From Bacillus sp. SD088 (GTDB taxonomy: Bacteria > Bacillota > Bacilli > Bacillales > Bacillaceae_C), in contig NZ_JADIJK010000037.1 of assembly GCF_017355205.1 (NCBI RefSeq), forward strand, positions 1-36,355: a stretch of DNA of 36,355 nt, read 5' to 3'. Numbering within the stretch: position 1 is the stretch's first letter; each line of letters opens with the position of its first letter. A program made the translations under genes and the position numbers. Positions 1-7,623 of this stretch are shown here, one piece after another. The notes beneath the pieces are model-generated. The model made no database searches, was not told the DNA's origin, and saw nothing but the letters and a program-made list of their open reading frames with translations.

Positions 1-14
1 AGGAAACCGTTGTC

Positions 15-43
15 TTGACGCTTTATGTAGGGAAGAGTAAAAT
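15..43 (+). promoter_or_regulatory. Sigma-A promoter of sdhCAB
   Basis: A -35 box TTGACG (15-20) and a -10 box TAAAAT (38-43) are separated by exactly 17 bp, about 100 bp upstream of sdhC. The likely leader contains an inverted repeat, ACAAAATT at 54-61 with AATTTTGT at 73-80. Assignment to sdhCAB is by position; no other gene start follows before sdhC. Confidence 0.65.
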
Positions 44-142
44 GAATATGTCCACAAAATTGTACTAAAATTAATTTTGTGCTGTGAAGTCTATTATTAA
101 GCGATTTCCAGTACAGATGTAAATGACTAAGGGGGGTAAATT

Positions 143-772
143 GTGGCGGGAAAAAATGAATTTTATTGGCGCAGGTTGCATTCTTTATTGGGGGTCATCC
201 CAGTAGGTGTTTTTTTAGTGCAGCATCTTGTTGTCAATCACTTTGCTACACAAGGGGAAGCCGCATTTAATACGGCTGCAGGTTTTATGGGAAAATTGCC
301 ATTCGTCATTTTCCTTGAATTCGTTGTTATATACATACCAATACTATTTCACGGAATTTTGGGCATTTATATTGCTTTTGTGGCAAAAAACAACCCAATT
401 AAACTGGGTTGGTTTCGAAATTGGATGTTTACGATTCAAAGGATTACAGGAATCATTTTATTAGCCTTTATTGCTTGGCATGTTTATCAGACACGTTTTC
501 AAGCTGCTCTAGGAGCTGATGTGAATTTTCAAATGATGGAAGATATTTTATCGAATCCGGTTGTTTTGATACTATATCTACTAGGGATCCTTTCAGCAAC
601 ATTCCATTTATCGAATGGTTTATGGTCTTTCCTAGTTAGATGGGGAATTACGCAATCACCTAGGTCTCAAAAAATCTCATCATGGGTAATGGGTGTGGTT
701 TTTGTAGTGCTCTCTATCATCGGTGTACGAGCGGCATTAGCGTTTGTCTTTCCTGATTTCTTTGTAGGATAG
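143..772 (+). CDS. sdhC: Succinate dehydrogenase cytochrome b558 subunit
   Basis: This is the membrane-anchor subunit of complex II, which passes electrons from succinate to menaquinone in the cytoplasmic membrane. The 209-residue product has about five hydrophobic helices, near residues 15-35, 55-78, 93-112, 137-157 and 178-205. It has several conserved histidines (for example in LVQHLVVNHF, HGILGIY, AWHVYQTRF and TFHLSNGLW) of the kind that ligate the two b hemes in the Bacillus enzyme. The length fits the single-subunit di-heme anchor of Gram-positives. The start is GTG at 143, with a strong GGGGGG-type ribosome binding site at 131-136. It is the first gene of sdhC-sdhA-sdhB, 47 bp before sdhA. 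Identification is firm from family resemblance and operon order. Confidence 0.95.
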   Translation: MAGKNEFYWRRLHSLLGVIPVGVFLVQHLVVNHFATQGEAAFNTAAGFMGKLPFVIFLEFVVIYIPILFHGILGIYIAFVAKNNPIKLGWFRNWMFTIQRITGIILLAFIAWHVYQTRFQAALGADVNFQMMEDILSNPVVLILYLLGILSATFHLSNGLWSFLVRWGITQSPRSQKISSWVMGVVFVVLSIIGVRAALAFVFPDFFVG

Positions 773-819
773 GGGCAAACATTTGAACAATGGGTAAAAA
801 AAAGGAGTGAAACGCAACG

Positions 820-2580
820 ATGAATAACGGTAAAGTCATCGTGGTCGGTGGAGGCTTAGCCGGCTTAATGGCAACAATAAAAATAGCTGAAGCGGGTAAA
901 CAAGTGGATCTATTTTCACTAGTTCCGGTAAAACGTTCGCATTCCGTCTGTGCGCAAGGGGGAATAAACGGAGCGGTGAATACAAAGGGTGAAGGAGATT
1001 CCCCTTGGATCCATTTTGATGATACAGTTTATGGTGGAGATTTCTTAGCTAATCAGCCACCAGTAAAAGCAATGTGTGATGCAGCACCAGGAATTATTAA
1101 TCTATTAGACCGTATGGGTGTTATGTTTAACCGAACACCAGAAGGTTTGCTTGATTTCCGTAGATTTGGCGGGACCCAACATCATCGTACTGCATATGCA
1201 GGAGCAACAACAGGTCAACAGCTTTTATATGCATTGGACGAGCAGGTTCGTCGTCATGAAGTAGCGGGACTTGTAAACAAATATGAGGGTTGGGATTTTC
1301 TAGGGATTATTCAAGACGATACGGGCGCTTGCCGTGGGATCGTTGCGCAAAATATGACAACAATGGAAATCGAATCATTCCCAGCTGATGCCGTTCTTTT
1401 AGCAACAGGTGGTCCTGGAATTATTTTTGGGAAATCAACAAACTCTGTGATCAATACGGGCTCTGCTGCTTCTGTTGTGTATCAACAAGGTGCAACTTAT
1501 GCAAACGGAGAATTTATTCAAATCCATCCGACTGCTATCCCAGGTGATGACAAATTGCGCTTAATGAGTGAGTCTGCGCGTGGTGAAGGTGGAAGGATTT
1601 GGACATATAAAGATGGCAAGCCATGGTATTTCTTAGAAGAAAAATATCCAGCATACGGAAATCTTGTCCCTCGTGATATTGCCACACGGGAAATTTTCCA
1701 TGTGTGCGTAGATATGAAATTAGGATTAAATGGAGAGAACATGGTTTATCTGGACCTTTCACATAAGGATCCTCATGAGCTTGATGTAAAACTTGGTGGC
1801 ATTATTGAGATTTACGAGAAATTTACTGGGGAAGATCCACATAAAGTGCCGATGAAGATTTTCCCAGCAGTTCATTACTCCATGGGCGGCCTGTGGGTCG
1901 ATTACAACCAGCATACAAATATTGAAGGATTGTTTGCTGCTGGAGAATGTGATTATTCCCAACACGGTGCAAATCGACTAGGAGCGAACTCTTTATTATC
2001 CGCTATTTATGGTGGAATGGTAGCTGGTCCTGAAGCTGTAAAGTATGTTGATGGACTTGAAAAAACGTCTGATTCCTTGTCTAGCTCTTTATTTGATTCA
2101 GCTAAAAAGAAAGAACAAGAAAAATGGGCTGATATTATGGCAATGGATGGCGACGAAAATGCGTACGTTATCCACAAGGAACTAGGGGAATGGATGACAG
2201 ATAATGTGACAGTTGTCCGCTATAATGATAAGTTGAAGAAGACGGATGATAAAATCCTTGAACTTATGGAAAGATGGCAAAACATTAATATTAATGATAC
2301 ATCTGGTTGGAGTAATCAGGGTGCTATGTTTACAAGACAATTAGGGAATATGCTTCATCTCGCACGTGTGATTACCATTGGTGCATTGAATCGGAACGAG
2401 AGCAGGGGGGCTCATTATAAACCGGATTTCCCAGATCGTAACGATGAAGAATGGTTAAAGACAACAAAAGCAACTTACAATGCAAGTACGAACGCCCCTG
2501 AATTTAGTTATGAAGATGTAGATGTTTCACTTATTAAACCTCGTGAACGGAACTATTCTAAAAAGAAAGAGGTGAAATAA
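820..2580 (+). CDS. sdhA: Succinate dehydrogenase flavoprotein subunit
   Basis: This is the catalytic subunit of complex II; it oxidises succinate to fumarate and carries covalently bound FAD. The 586-residue product has the N-terminal dinucleotide-binding motif GGGLAG at residues 10-15. The FAD-attachment region KRSHSVCAQGG follows, with His41 the likely covalent ligand. The substrate-site segments HPTAIPGDDKLRLMSESARG and HGANRLGANSLLSAIYGG are both present. The C-terminal part is the usual helical, charged SdhA tail. The start is ATG with AAAGGAGTG upstream. The stop is two bases before the sdhB ATG, so translation is probably coupled. Length and motifs match the Bacillus family and I see nothing unusual. 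Confidence 0.97.
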   Translation: MNNGKVIVVGGGLAGLMATIKIAEAGKQVDLFSLVPVKRSHSVCAQGGINGAVNTKGEGDSPWIHFDDTVYGGDFLANQPPVKAMCDAAPGIINLLDRMGVMFNRTPEGLLDFRRFGGTQHHRTAYAGATTGQQLLYALDEQVRRHEVAGLVNKYEGWDFLGIIQDDTGACRGIVAQNMTTMEIESFPADAVLLATGGPGIIFGKSTNSVINTGSAASVVYQQGATYANGEFIQIHPTAIPGDDKLRLMSESARGEGGRIWTYKDGKPWYFLEEKYPAYGNLVPRDIATREIFHVCVDMKLGLNGENMVYLDLSHKDPHELDVKLGGIIEIYEKFTGEDPHKVPMKIFPAVHYSMGGLWVDYNQHTNIEGLFAAGECDYSQHGANRLGANSLLSAIYGGMVAGPEAVKYVDGLEKTSDSLSSSLFDSAKKKEQEKWADIMAMDGDENAYVIHKELGEWMTDNVTVVRYNDKLKKTDDKILELMERWQNININDTSGWSNQGAMFTRQLGNMLHLARVITIGALNRNESRGAHYKPDFPDRNDEEWLKTTKATYNASTNAPEFSYEDVDVSLIKPRERNYSKKKEVK

Positions 2581-2582
2581 GG

Positions 2583-3350
2583 ATGAGCGAACAGAAACAG
2601 GTGACATTCATTATCACCCGTCAGCAAGATAATCAATCGCAACCTTATGAAGAGAAATTTGTTTTAGACTACCGTCCAAATATGAACGTGATTTCCGCTT
2701 TAATGGAGATACGTAGAAATCCGGTTAATGCGGAAGGGAAGAAAACGACCCCTGTTGCGTGGGATATGAACTGCCTAGAAGAAGTGTGTGGTGCTTGTTC
2801 TATGGTAATTAATGGAAAGCCTCGCCAATCATGTACAGCATTGGTGGATAAATTGGAACAACCCATACGTTTAGCTCCTATGGCTACTTTCCCAGTCGTT
2901 CGGGATCTAATTGTAGATAGAAGTAGAATGTTTGATTCTCTTAAACGAGTGAAAGCATGGATACCAATTGATGGTACGTATGATTTAGGTCCAGGACCAC
3001 GTATGCCTGAAAGAAAGCGTCAGTGGGCGTACGAACTTTCAAAATGTATGACCTGTGGAGTTTGTCTTGAAGCCTGTCCAAACGTTAACAAAAAATCCAA
3101 TTTCATTGGACCAGCTTTCTTGTCACTTGTTCGTCTTTATAATGCTCACCCAACAGGTGCGATGAATAAGGACGAACGTCTGGAAGCATTAATGGATGAT
3201 GGTGGGCTCGCTGATTGTGGAAACTCACAAAACTGTGTGCAAGTTTGCCCGAAAGGCATCCCGCTTACAACATCTATTGCTGCTATGAACCGGGCCACTA
3301 ACGTTCAAATGTTTAAAAGCTTCTTTGGAAGCGACCGTATGGTTGACTAA
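2583..3350 (+). CDS. sdhB: Succinate dehydrogenase iron-sulfur subunit
   Basis: This is the electron-transfer subunit of complex II, linking the SdhA flavin to the SdhC hemes. The 255-residue product has the plant-type 2Fe-2S ligands in CLEEVCGACS followed by a later cysteine in PRQSC. The C-terminal domain holds two ferredoxin-like clusters, seen as CMTCGVCLEACPN and CGNSQNCVQVCPKG. The start ATG overlaps the end region of sdhA, with AAAGAGGTGAAATAAGG as ribosome binding region. It is the last gene of the operon and a strong hairpin terminator starts four bases after its stop. In B. subtilis the next genes are ysmA and gerE; here a minus-strand exonuclease lies between sdhB and gerE. Confidence 0.97.
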   Translation: MSEQKQVTFIITRQQDNQSQPYEEKFVLDYRPNMNVISALMEIRRNPVNAEGKKTTPVAWDMNCLEEVCGACSMVINGKPRQSCTALVDKLEQPIRLAPMATFPVVRDLIVDRSRMFDSLKRVKAWIPIDGTYDLGPGPRMPERKRQWAYELSKCMTCGVCLEACPNVNKKSNFIGPAFLSLVRLYNAHPTGAMNKDERLEALMDDGGLADCGNSQNCVQVCPKGIPLTTSIAAMNRATNVQMFKSFFGSDRMVD

Positions 3351-3353
3351 AAG

Positions 3354-3386
3354 AAAAAATCAGTAGCTGCGGCTACTGATTTTTTT
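3354..3386. terminator. Bidirectional terminator of sdhCAB and the exonuclease gene
   Basis: A perfect 14-bp stem (3354-3367 with 3372-3385) encloses a TGCG loop. The right arm ends in a T run on the plus strand. The left arm starts with an A run, which gives a T run on the minus strand. It lies between the convergent sdhB and exonuclease genes, so it can end transcription from both sides. Confidence 0.9.
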
Positions 3387-3391
3387 GTTAC

Positions 3392-4345
3392 TTATATATT
3401 TATTTTTTCGCCTAGTAATAATTTAAAATCATCTTCACTGAGGATTTTTAGTTTTTTTCCTTTTTCAATAAGTTCATATGCCTTTCTCTCCTTGGAACTT
3501 AGTCCGTTTTTACCTACAATATCCTTATCTTGCTTACCAACTATAAGATAATCAGTGATACCACTGACCCCGCTCTTTATATGGCCGCCAGCGTTTACAA
3601 CCATTTGCATAGCTTCCGTACGTTCTAATGTACTTAGTTCCCCAGTAAATACTATATTTTTGTTGTAAAGCGGATGGGTGGGGTCAAAGTTCTCCGTTGC
3701 CGGAATGATATCTGATACTGTTATCTTCTTATGAAACTTCTTCTTTTTTCTTTGCCTAAAAGTAGTCTGCGCTTTTAAATCCTTGAAGTTTCTTACGGGT
3801 ATGGAAGAAAAAGTACTTACATACGTGTGAATAGACTTCCTTCTTTTTGACTGTATAGATTGAATGACAAGTTCGGCACATGCTCTAGCATCAGAAAGAG
3901 CGTTATGATGGTCATCTAATGTAATGCCAAATCGCTCAGTACGAGCTTTTAAAGAATTTCCAATTCCTTCCCCACTACACGCACGAGTACTGATTGGAAT
4001 ACTACATATGTATGAAAAAGAAGGGATTTCAAAAGAATAAGTGAGTAAGCAATTTTTAAGAACGCTCATATCGAATTGCGCATTGTGAGCAACAATATAA
4101 TTTTCATCCGTAAAATAATGGGATATCTGATTCCAAACTTCTGCAAACGTTGGTGCGTCTTTTAGATCATTTTGAGTCAGTCCATGTACCCGTGTAAATG
4201 TGGGATCCAAAAATAAGTTTGGTGGCTGAATCAGAAAATACTTTTCATCAATTATTTCATTATTTTGCACAAAGGCCATACCTAATGAACAAGCACTATC
4301 AAGTTTGTTATTAGCAATCTCAAAGTCTATAGCGATAAAATCCAT
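3392..4345 (-). CDS. DEDDh 3'-5' exonuclease with C-terminal BRCT domain
   Basis: This is a DnaQ/epsilon-like exonuclease, probably a DNA repair or proofreading-type nuclease in the cytoplasm. All three Exo motifs are visible: DFE in FIAIDFEIAN (residues 7-9), NAQFD in IVAHNAQFD, and HNALSDA in DDHHNALSDARA. A basic, low-complexity linker rich in K and R follows (FRQRKKKKFHKK). After it comes a BRCT domain of about 80 residues at the C terminus (KNIVFTGEL, then VNAGGHIKSGVSGITDYLIVG), like the one on NAD-dependent DNA ligase. I chose ATG at 4345 because GGAGGAG lies five bases upstream; a longer frame from GTG at 4375 would place that ribosome binding site inside the gene. The 317-residue length fits the PolC/DnaQ-plus-BRCT proteins of Firmicutes. 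It is a single-gene unit convergent with sdhB. Confidence 0.9.
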   Translation of the reverse strand: MDFIAIDFEIANNKLDSACSLGMAFVQNNEIIDEKYFLIQPPNLFLDPTFTRVHGLTQNDLKDAPTFAEVWNQISHYFTDENYIVAHNAQFDMSVLKNCLLTYSFEIPSFSYICSIPISTRACSGEGIGNSLKARTERFGITLDDHHNALSDARACAELVIQSIQSKRRKSIHTYVSTFSSIPVRNFKDLKAQTTFRQRKKKKFHKKITVSDIIPATENFDPTHPLYNKNIVFTGELSTLERTEAMQMVVNAGGHIKSGVSGITDYLIVGKQDKDIVGKNGLSSKERKAYELIEKGKKLKILSEDDFKLLLGEKINI

Positions 4346-4751
4346 TTCTACTCCTCCAATCCTAACGTCTTCCACTTATTCATTATCATAATTTGATTCC
4401 ATTATAGCAAAGCCAGTTAAGCTATCCAAACACATCTCCTTATCTAGTTCTAACTTTTTTCTTTGCACAGTAAGAAGTGAATCAAGTTGTGTATTGAGCA
4501 TTTTTATTATTGTTTTGGAAAAAGGAACATTCGATAAATAGTTGCATTATATGAGAGTAAAGAAAATAGATTTTTTACCAGACGGGGACTATGAGACTCA
4601 AAAGAAGATCATGGATTAAAGAAATAATAAAAAATGGGCAGAAAATGGTGTTCATGGAGCAGGATCAATAATATTCTATGAAGGCTTGTTTAATGGCATA
4701 GTCGAATGCCTGATTTTTGCCTATTTAGCTGTTTCTCGCCTTTTGGGTGTC

Positions 4752-4779
4752 ACTCCATTAAATTCATTCACATATGATA
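4752..4779 (+). promoter_or_regulatory. Candidate sigma-K promoter of gerE
   Basis: The -10-like sequence CATATGATA (4771-4779) fits the sigma-K pattern CATAnnnTA. An AC dinucleotide at 4752-4753 lies 17 bases upstream, as in the sigma-K -35 pattern. gerE of B. subtilis is known to be transcribed by sigma-K RNA polymerase late in the mother cell. The gerE start codon is 65 bases downstream. The motif is short, so the context carries most of the weight. Confidence 0.5.
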
Positions 4780-4844
4780 AGGTGACAATCAAAATACCCA
4801 TCCCCGCGGTTTAAAGCTGGCGAAGGCAAGGAGGGTTATAATAG

Positions 4845-5069
4845 TTGAAGGAGAATGAGTTCACACATAAACCATTATTAACGAAAAGAGAAAGAGAAGT
4901 TTTCGAACTGCTCGTCCAAGATAAAACAACGAGAGAAATCGCACAAGATCTATTTATTAGCGAAAAAACAGTTCGGAATCATATATCCAACGCCATGCAA
5001 AAATTGGGTGTGAAAGGCCGATCCCAGGCTGTCGTGGAACTTCTACGCATGGGGGAATTAAAGTTATAA
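4845..5069 (+). CDS. gerE: Spore germination/coat regulator GerE (LuxR-type HTH)
   Basis: GerE is a small DNA-binding regulator that acts late in the mother cell, switching coat genes on or off during spore maturation. The 74-residue protein is essentially one LuxR/FixJ-type helix-turn-helix domain (LLTKREREVFELL, TTREIAQDLFISEKTVRNH, then ISNAMQKLGVKGRSQAVVEL). As I recall the B. subtilis protein, it matches at nearly every position, and the full length agrees. The start is TTG at 4845 with AAGGAGGG at 4828-4835. A sigma-K-like promoter lies upstream. Its presence is good evidence that the organism forms endospores. In B. subtilis gerE is also a close neighbour of sdhCAB. Confidence 0.97.
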   Translation: MKENEFTHKPLLTKREREVFELLVQDKTTREIAQDLFISEKTVRNHISNAMQKLGVKGRSQAVVELLRMGELKL

Positions 5070-5083
5070 AGTGAAACATTTAT

Positions 5084-5102
5084 AGTGGGGTTTTACCCCA
5101 CT
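5084..5102 (+). terminator. Possible weak terminator after gerE
   Basis: A perfect 7-bp GC-rich stem, AGTGGGG with CCCCACT and a five-base loop, lies 15 bases after the gerE stop. The following sequence is only moderately T-rich (TGTAGTTAAGTTTTT), so termination strength is uncertain. Confidence 0.45.
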
Positions 5103-5214
5103 TGTAGTTAAGTTTTTAAAGGAACTTGATCTTTTAATGAATAACTACTTACTTTGATTCTCTATAGCTTTAAGGTAAGGTACAATCAATCTCAGTTGTA
5201 GTGAAATGGAGCAC

Positions 5215-5248
5215 AAAGCCCGGATATCCGAATACGGAACCGGGTTTT
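5215..5248. terminator. Possible terminator between gerE and yqhV
   Basis: An imperfect hairpin pairs AAAGCCCGG (5215-5223) with CCGGGTTTT (5240-5248), with an inner TCCG/CGGA pairing. T runs flank it on both strands. It lies downstream of both gerE (plus) and yqhV (minus), so it may serve either. The 5103-5361 interval otherwise shows no gene. Confidence 0.4.
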
Positions 5249-5361
5249 GTTATGGTAATATTTATTTTTAGCTACTGATCGATTGAGATGGGAGTGCAGC
5301 GGAGAAAAATACAAGCGGATCGCTGACTGTCCACTAGAGAGGTGGGGGGAAGCAACGTATT

Positions 5362-5634
5362 TCAGCCTTTTACTCCATATAAAATACATCCGACACCAAT
5401 AAAAACCCAAATGATTTTGGTGAAGGAAATTTGACTTGTTAAACCGACTAGACCTACTGTTGTTGCAATAATGAATACGATCGGCCCAACTAACACAAGT
5501 GAGCTATTTATAACGAGAGCTTTTTCCACCTCATTAAACCGCAGCATAAGATACGCCGCAAATATATCAATACTCCCCGACAATACTCTTAATAAAGCCA
5601 TTATGATAATTGTTTTCTCTAAAAATATAAACAT
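5362..5634 (-). CDS. yqhV: YqhV-like DUF2619 membrane protein
   Basis: This is a small integral membrane protein of the DUF2619 family; its function is not known to me. The 90-residue product has three hydrophobic stretches, roughly residues 6-28, 40-62 and 68-87. It keeps family features such as ALLRVLSGSIDIFAAYLMLR near the N terminus, a VINSSLVLVGPIVFII core and a GVGCILYGV end. In B. subtilis yqhV sits beside the spoIIIA operon, but here no such neighbour is present. I chose ATG at 5634 because GCAGGAGG precedes it by five bases; an upstream TTG would bury that site. It is a single gene on the minus strand. Confidence 0.75.
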   Translation of the reverse strand: MFIFLEKTIIIMALLRVLSGSIDIFAAYLMLRFNEVEKALVINSSLVLVGPIVFIIATTVGLVGLTSQISFTKIIWVFIGVGCILYGVKG

Positions 5635-5799
5635 GTTTTCCTCCTGCAAAATGTGCTATTCACATTTATATGCATGGGGAAGATAGTTAAGGACAAGTCA
5701 TTTTATATTTTTCGAGATCATGAGCTTAAGACAGATGGAATCGGAGGCTTTTAAAAGAATCTCGACGCTCAGCATAGATTTATTGACCTTGCACTTTTG

Positions 5800-6432
5800 T
5801 TAAGCATCCTTCACTTTTAAGCCAAATACCTCGATAAAGCCAATCGCTTGTTCAGGTGAAATAATGGCACCACGAAGGTCATGCTCATCCGCATGAATTA
5901 AGGAGAATTCACATTGACTAAGATCGATATTGCTTAAGGATGTTCCCGTGAACTGTACATCTTCAATCACCGAGTTGGTAAAGTCTAAAAATTCTAAGCT
6001 TGCATCAATGAAATTAGCTCCTTTTAATAAACATTCATCAAAACAAACATCTTGAAATGTAGATAGATTGAATAAAGAGTAGGGAGCCTGACATTGGCGA
6101 AATAACACATCATTAAAGTTAGCTTGGTCACAATTCACACCAACTAATTTGCAATCAATGAACTCAACACGTGTAAAACGTGCCATTCTAAAATCTAGAT
6201 TCGTAAGATCACAATTTTCAAAAACAACATCAACCCATGAAGAAGAAGGAAGTTGAATGTTATCAAAATCCACTCCTTTTAGATGGATTTCTTGAAAGCG
6301 GACATGCTCTGCATGAATAGAAGCTGGAAATGCCTCTAATCTCCCTAGCTCATAAGTAGAACGATCTTCGATTTTATCAATGGCTAAGCTATTTAATATT
6401 TGTGGTAAATCTGGTGATTGTATTTTTCTCAT
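5800..6432 (-). CDS. Pentapeptide-repeat protein, Qnr-like architecture
   Basis: This 210-residue protein is made mostly of tandem A(D/N)LxX-type pentapeptides, such as VDFDN, CDLTN, LDFRM, ARFTR, VEFID, ANFND, ANFID, LDFTN, VQFTG and IDLSQ, from about residue 45 to 175. These are expected to form a right-handed quadrilateral beta-helix. The C-terminal segment RGAIISPEQAIGFIEVFGLKV resembles the end of Qnr proteins (about 214-218 residues), which shield DNA gyrase and topoisomerase IV from quinolones. Many chromosomal pentapeptide proteins share the fold with no resistance role, so a gyrase function is inference only. The start is ATG at 6432 with a modest AAAAGG site about 12 bases upstream. 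It stands alone, tail to tail with nothing obvious on its 3' side. Confidence 0.8.
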   Translation of the reverse strand: MRKIQSPDLPQILNSLAIDKIEDRSTYELGRLEAFPASIHAEHVRFQEIHLKGVDFDNIQLPSSSWVDVVFENCDLTNLDFRMARFTRVEFIDCKLVGVNCDQANFNDVLFRQCQAPYSLFNLSTFQDVCFDECLLKGANFIDASLEFLDFTNSVIEDVQFTGTSLSNIDLSQCEFSLIHADEHDLRGAIISPEQAIGFIEVFGLKVKDA

Positions 6433-6531
6433 TCGCTTTTACAGCACCTTTTTTATTTTATATTCTTATCAACTTTTATGTTAATGGAATGGTAGCAAAG
6501 CTGCAATCTCTTTTCGCACTTTGATTATAGA

Positions 6532-6570
6532 AACAAAAAAACCTGGTCTTCATAGAGAGGACCAAGGATT
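6532..6570 (-). terminator. Terminator of the TAXI-TRAP operon
   Basis: Read on the minus strand, a hairpin of CCTTGGTC with GACCAGG (one bulged base) is followed by a seven-T run. It starts a few bases after the stop of the binding-protein gene. Confidence 0.85.
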
Positions 6571-6582
6571 TTCAGCAAAATG

Positions 6583-7587
6583 CTATTCAATTGATAAATC
6601 TTGCTCTTCATAGTATTTTTTAGCACCCTCATGCAGTGGAATTCCTGCAAGATCAGTGACAGCTTCTTCCAACTCCATTTGCTTGACGATCGCATGTGTA
6701 TCTTCGAGTTCCCCTATATTTTCCCAAAAGCTTTTCGTCATTTCATAAATTGTTTCATCATCGACAGAAGCATCAGCCATAAGCATCATTTTAATTGCAA
6801 GGGTGTCAACATCTTCTTCTTGCCCATCATAGGTACCGGCAGGAATCGTCATTTCAGAATACCATGGATATTCTTCCATTAATTCTTTACGTTTGTCTTC
6901 TTCAATACCAATCAGTTGTCCATTCGCTGTTGAGATCATTTCTGTTACACCTGCGGTTGGGAGTCCAGCTTGAATAAGTGCGCCATCAATTTGTTTATTT
7001 CTCATTAAATCGATCGCTTCAGTAAATCCAACATAGTTTTCTTTAATATCATCAGGGTAGGCAATGCCAAAAGCTGGTAAGATAATTTGTGATTCTACTT
7101 CTGGAGTACTGCCAACAGAGCCTGGAGCGAATCTTTTCCCTTTTAAGTCTGCAACAGATTCAATTCCTTCACCTTTTCTCACAACAAGTTGATTCGGGTT
7201 TAAATAAAGTCCAGCAACAATGCGTACATCATCATATTTACGATCTTTAAATCCTCTTTCCCCATTATAAGCTTCCCAAATAATTCCGGCTGTTGCAAAA
7301 GAAATATCTGCTTCGCCTTCTTTCATAAGATTTAAATTCTCGACTCCACCTTTAGAGGCTTGCGCATTCACCCGTAAATCTTCTATATTGTTATTCCAAA
7401 GATTTGCCATTGCTGAGCCTAGTGGATAGATTGTTCCAGTAGTCGAAGCTGTGGGAAAGTTCAATTTGACTTGTTTTCCAGATTTGTTCCCATCTTTTCC
7501 TTCGCCATTACTATTTCCACATGCACTAAGCAACATTAAAACTGCCATGAGTCCGATCATCCATAAGCTACGCCAATTTTGTTTCAT
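6583..7587 (-). CDS. TAXI-family TRAP transporter solute-binding lipoprotein
   Basis: This is the extracytoplasmic binding subunit of a secondary TRAP importer of the TAXI class, anchored to the outer face of the membrane. The first 23 residues form a lipoprotein signal, LMLLSAC, with Cys23 as the lipid site. The mature part shows TAXI hallmarks: FPTASTTGTIYPLGSAMANLW near the N terminus, a KGGVENLNLMKEGEADISF segment, and LKGKRFAPGSVGSTPE in the middle. At 334 residues the length is normal. It lies 36 bp downstream of the fused permease gene in the same orientation; in many TAXI operons the binding protein comes first. The substrate cannot be read from sequence; characterised TAXI systems take up organic acids or glutamate-type compounds. 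Confidence 0.9.
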   Translation of the reverse strand: MKQNWRSLWMIGLMAVLMLLSACGNSNGEGKDGNKSGKQVKLNFPTASTTGTIYPLGSAMANLWNNNIEDLRVNAQASKGGVENLNLMKEGEADISFATAGIIWEAYNGERGFKDRKYDDVRIVAGLYLNPNQLVVRKGEGIESVADLKGKRFAPGSVGSTPEVESQIILPAFGIAYPDDIKENYVGFTEAIDLMRNKQIDGALIQAGLPTAGVTEMISTANGQLIGIEEDKRKELMEEYPWYSEMTIPAGTYDGQEEDVDTLAIKMMLMADASVDDETIYEMTKSFWENIGELEDTHAIVKQMELEEAVTDLAGIPLHEGAKKYYEEQDLSIE

Positions 7588-7623
7588 TTAATCTGTCAAT
7601 TCCTCTCATGATAAAAATATTAT

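Noticed and set aside
4552-4813. A possible small frame with a hydrophobic stretch (GLFNGIVECLIFAYLAV) ending before gerE
   Set aside because: It has an in-frame stop at 4617-4619, no start or ribosome binding site after it, and overlaps the likely gerE promoter. I cannot support a gene.
5471-5686. A 71-residue plus-strand frame opposite yqhV
   Set aside because: It mirrors the hydrophobic yqhV gene on the other strand and has no ribosome binding site.
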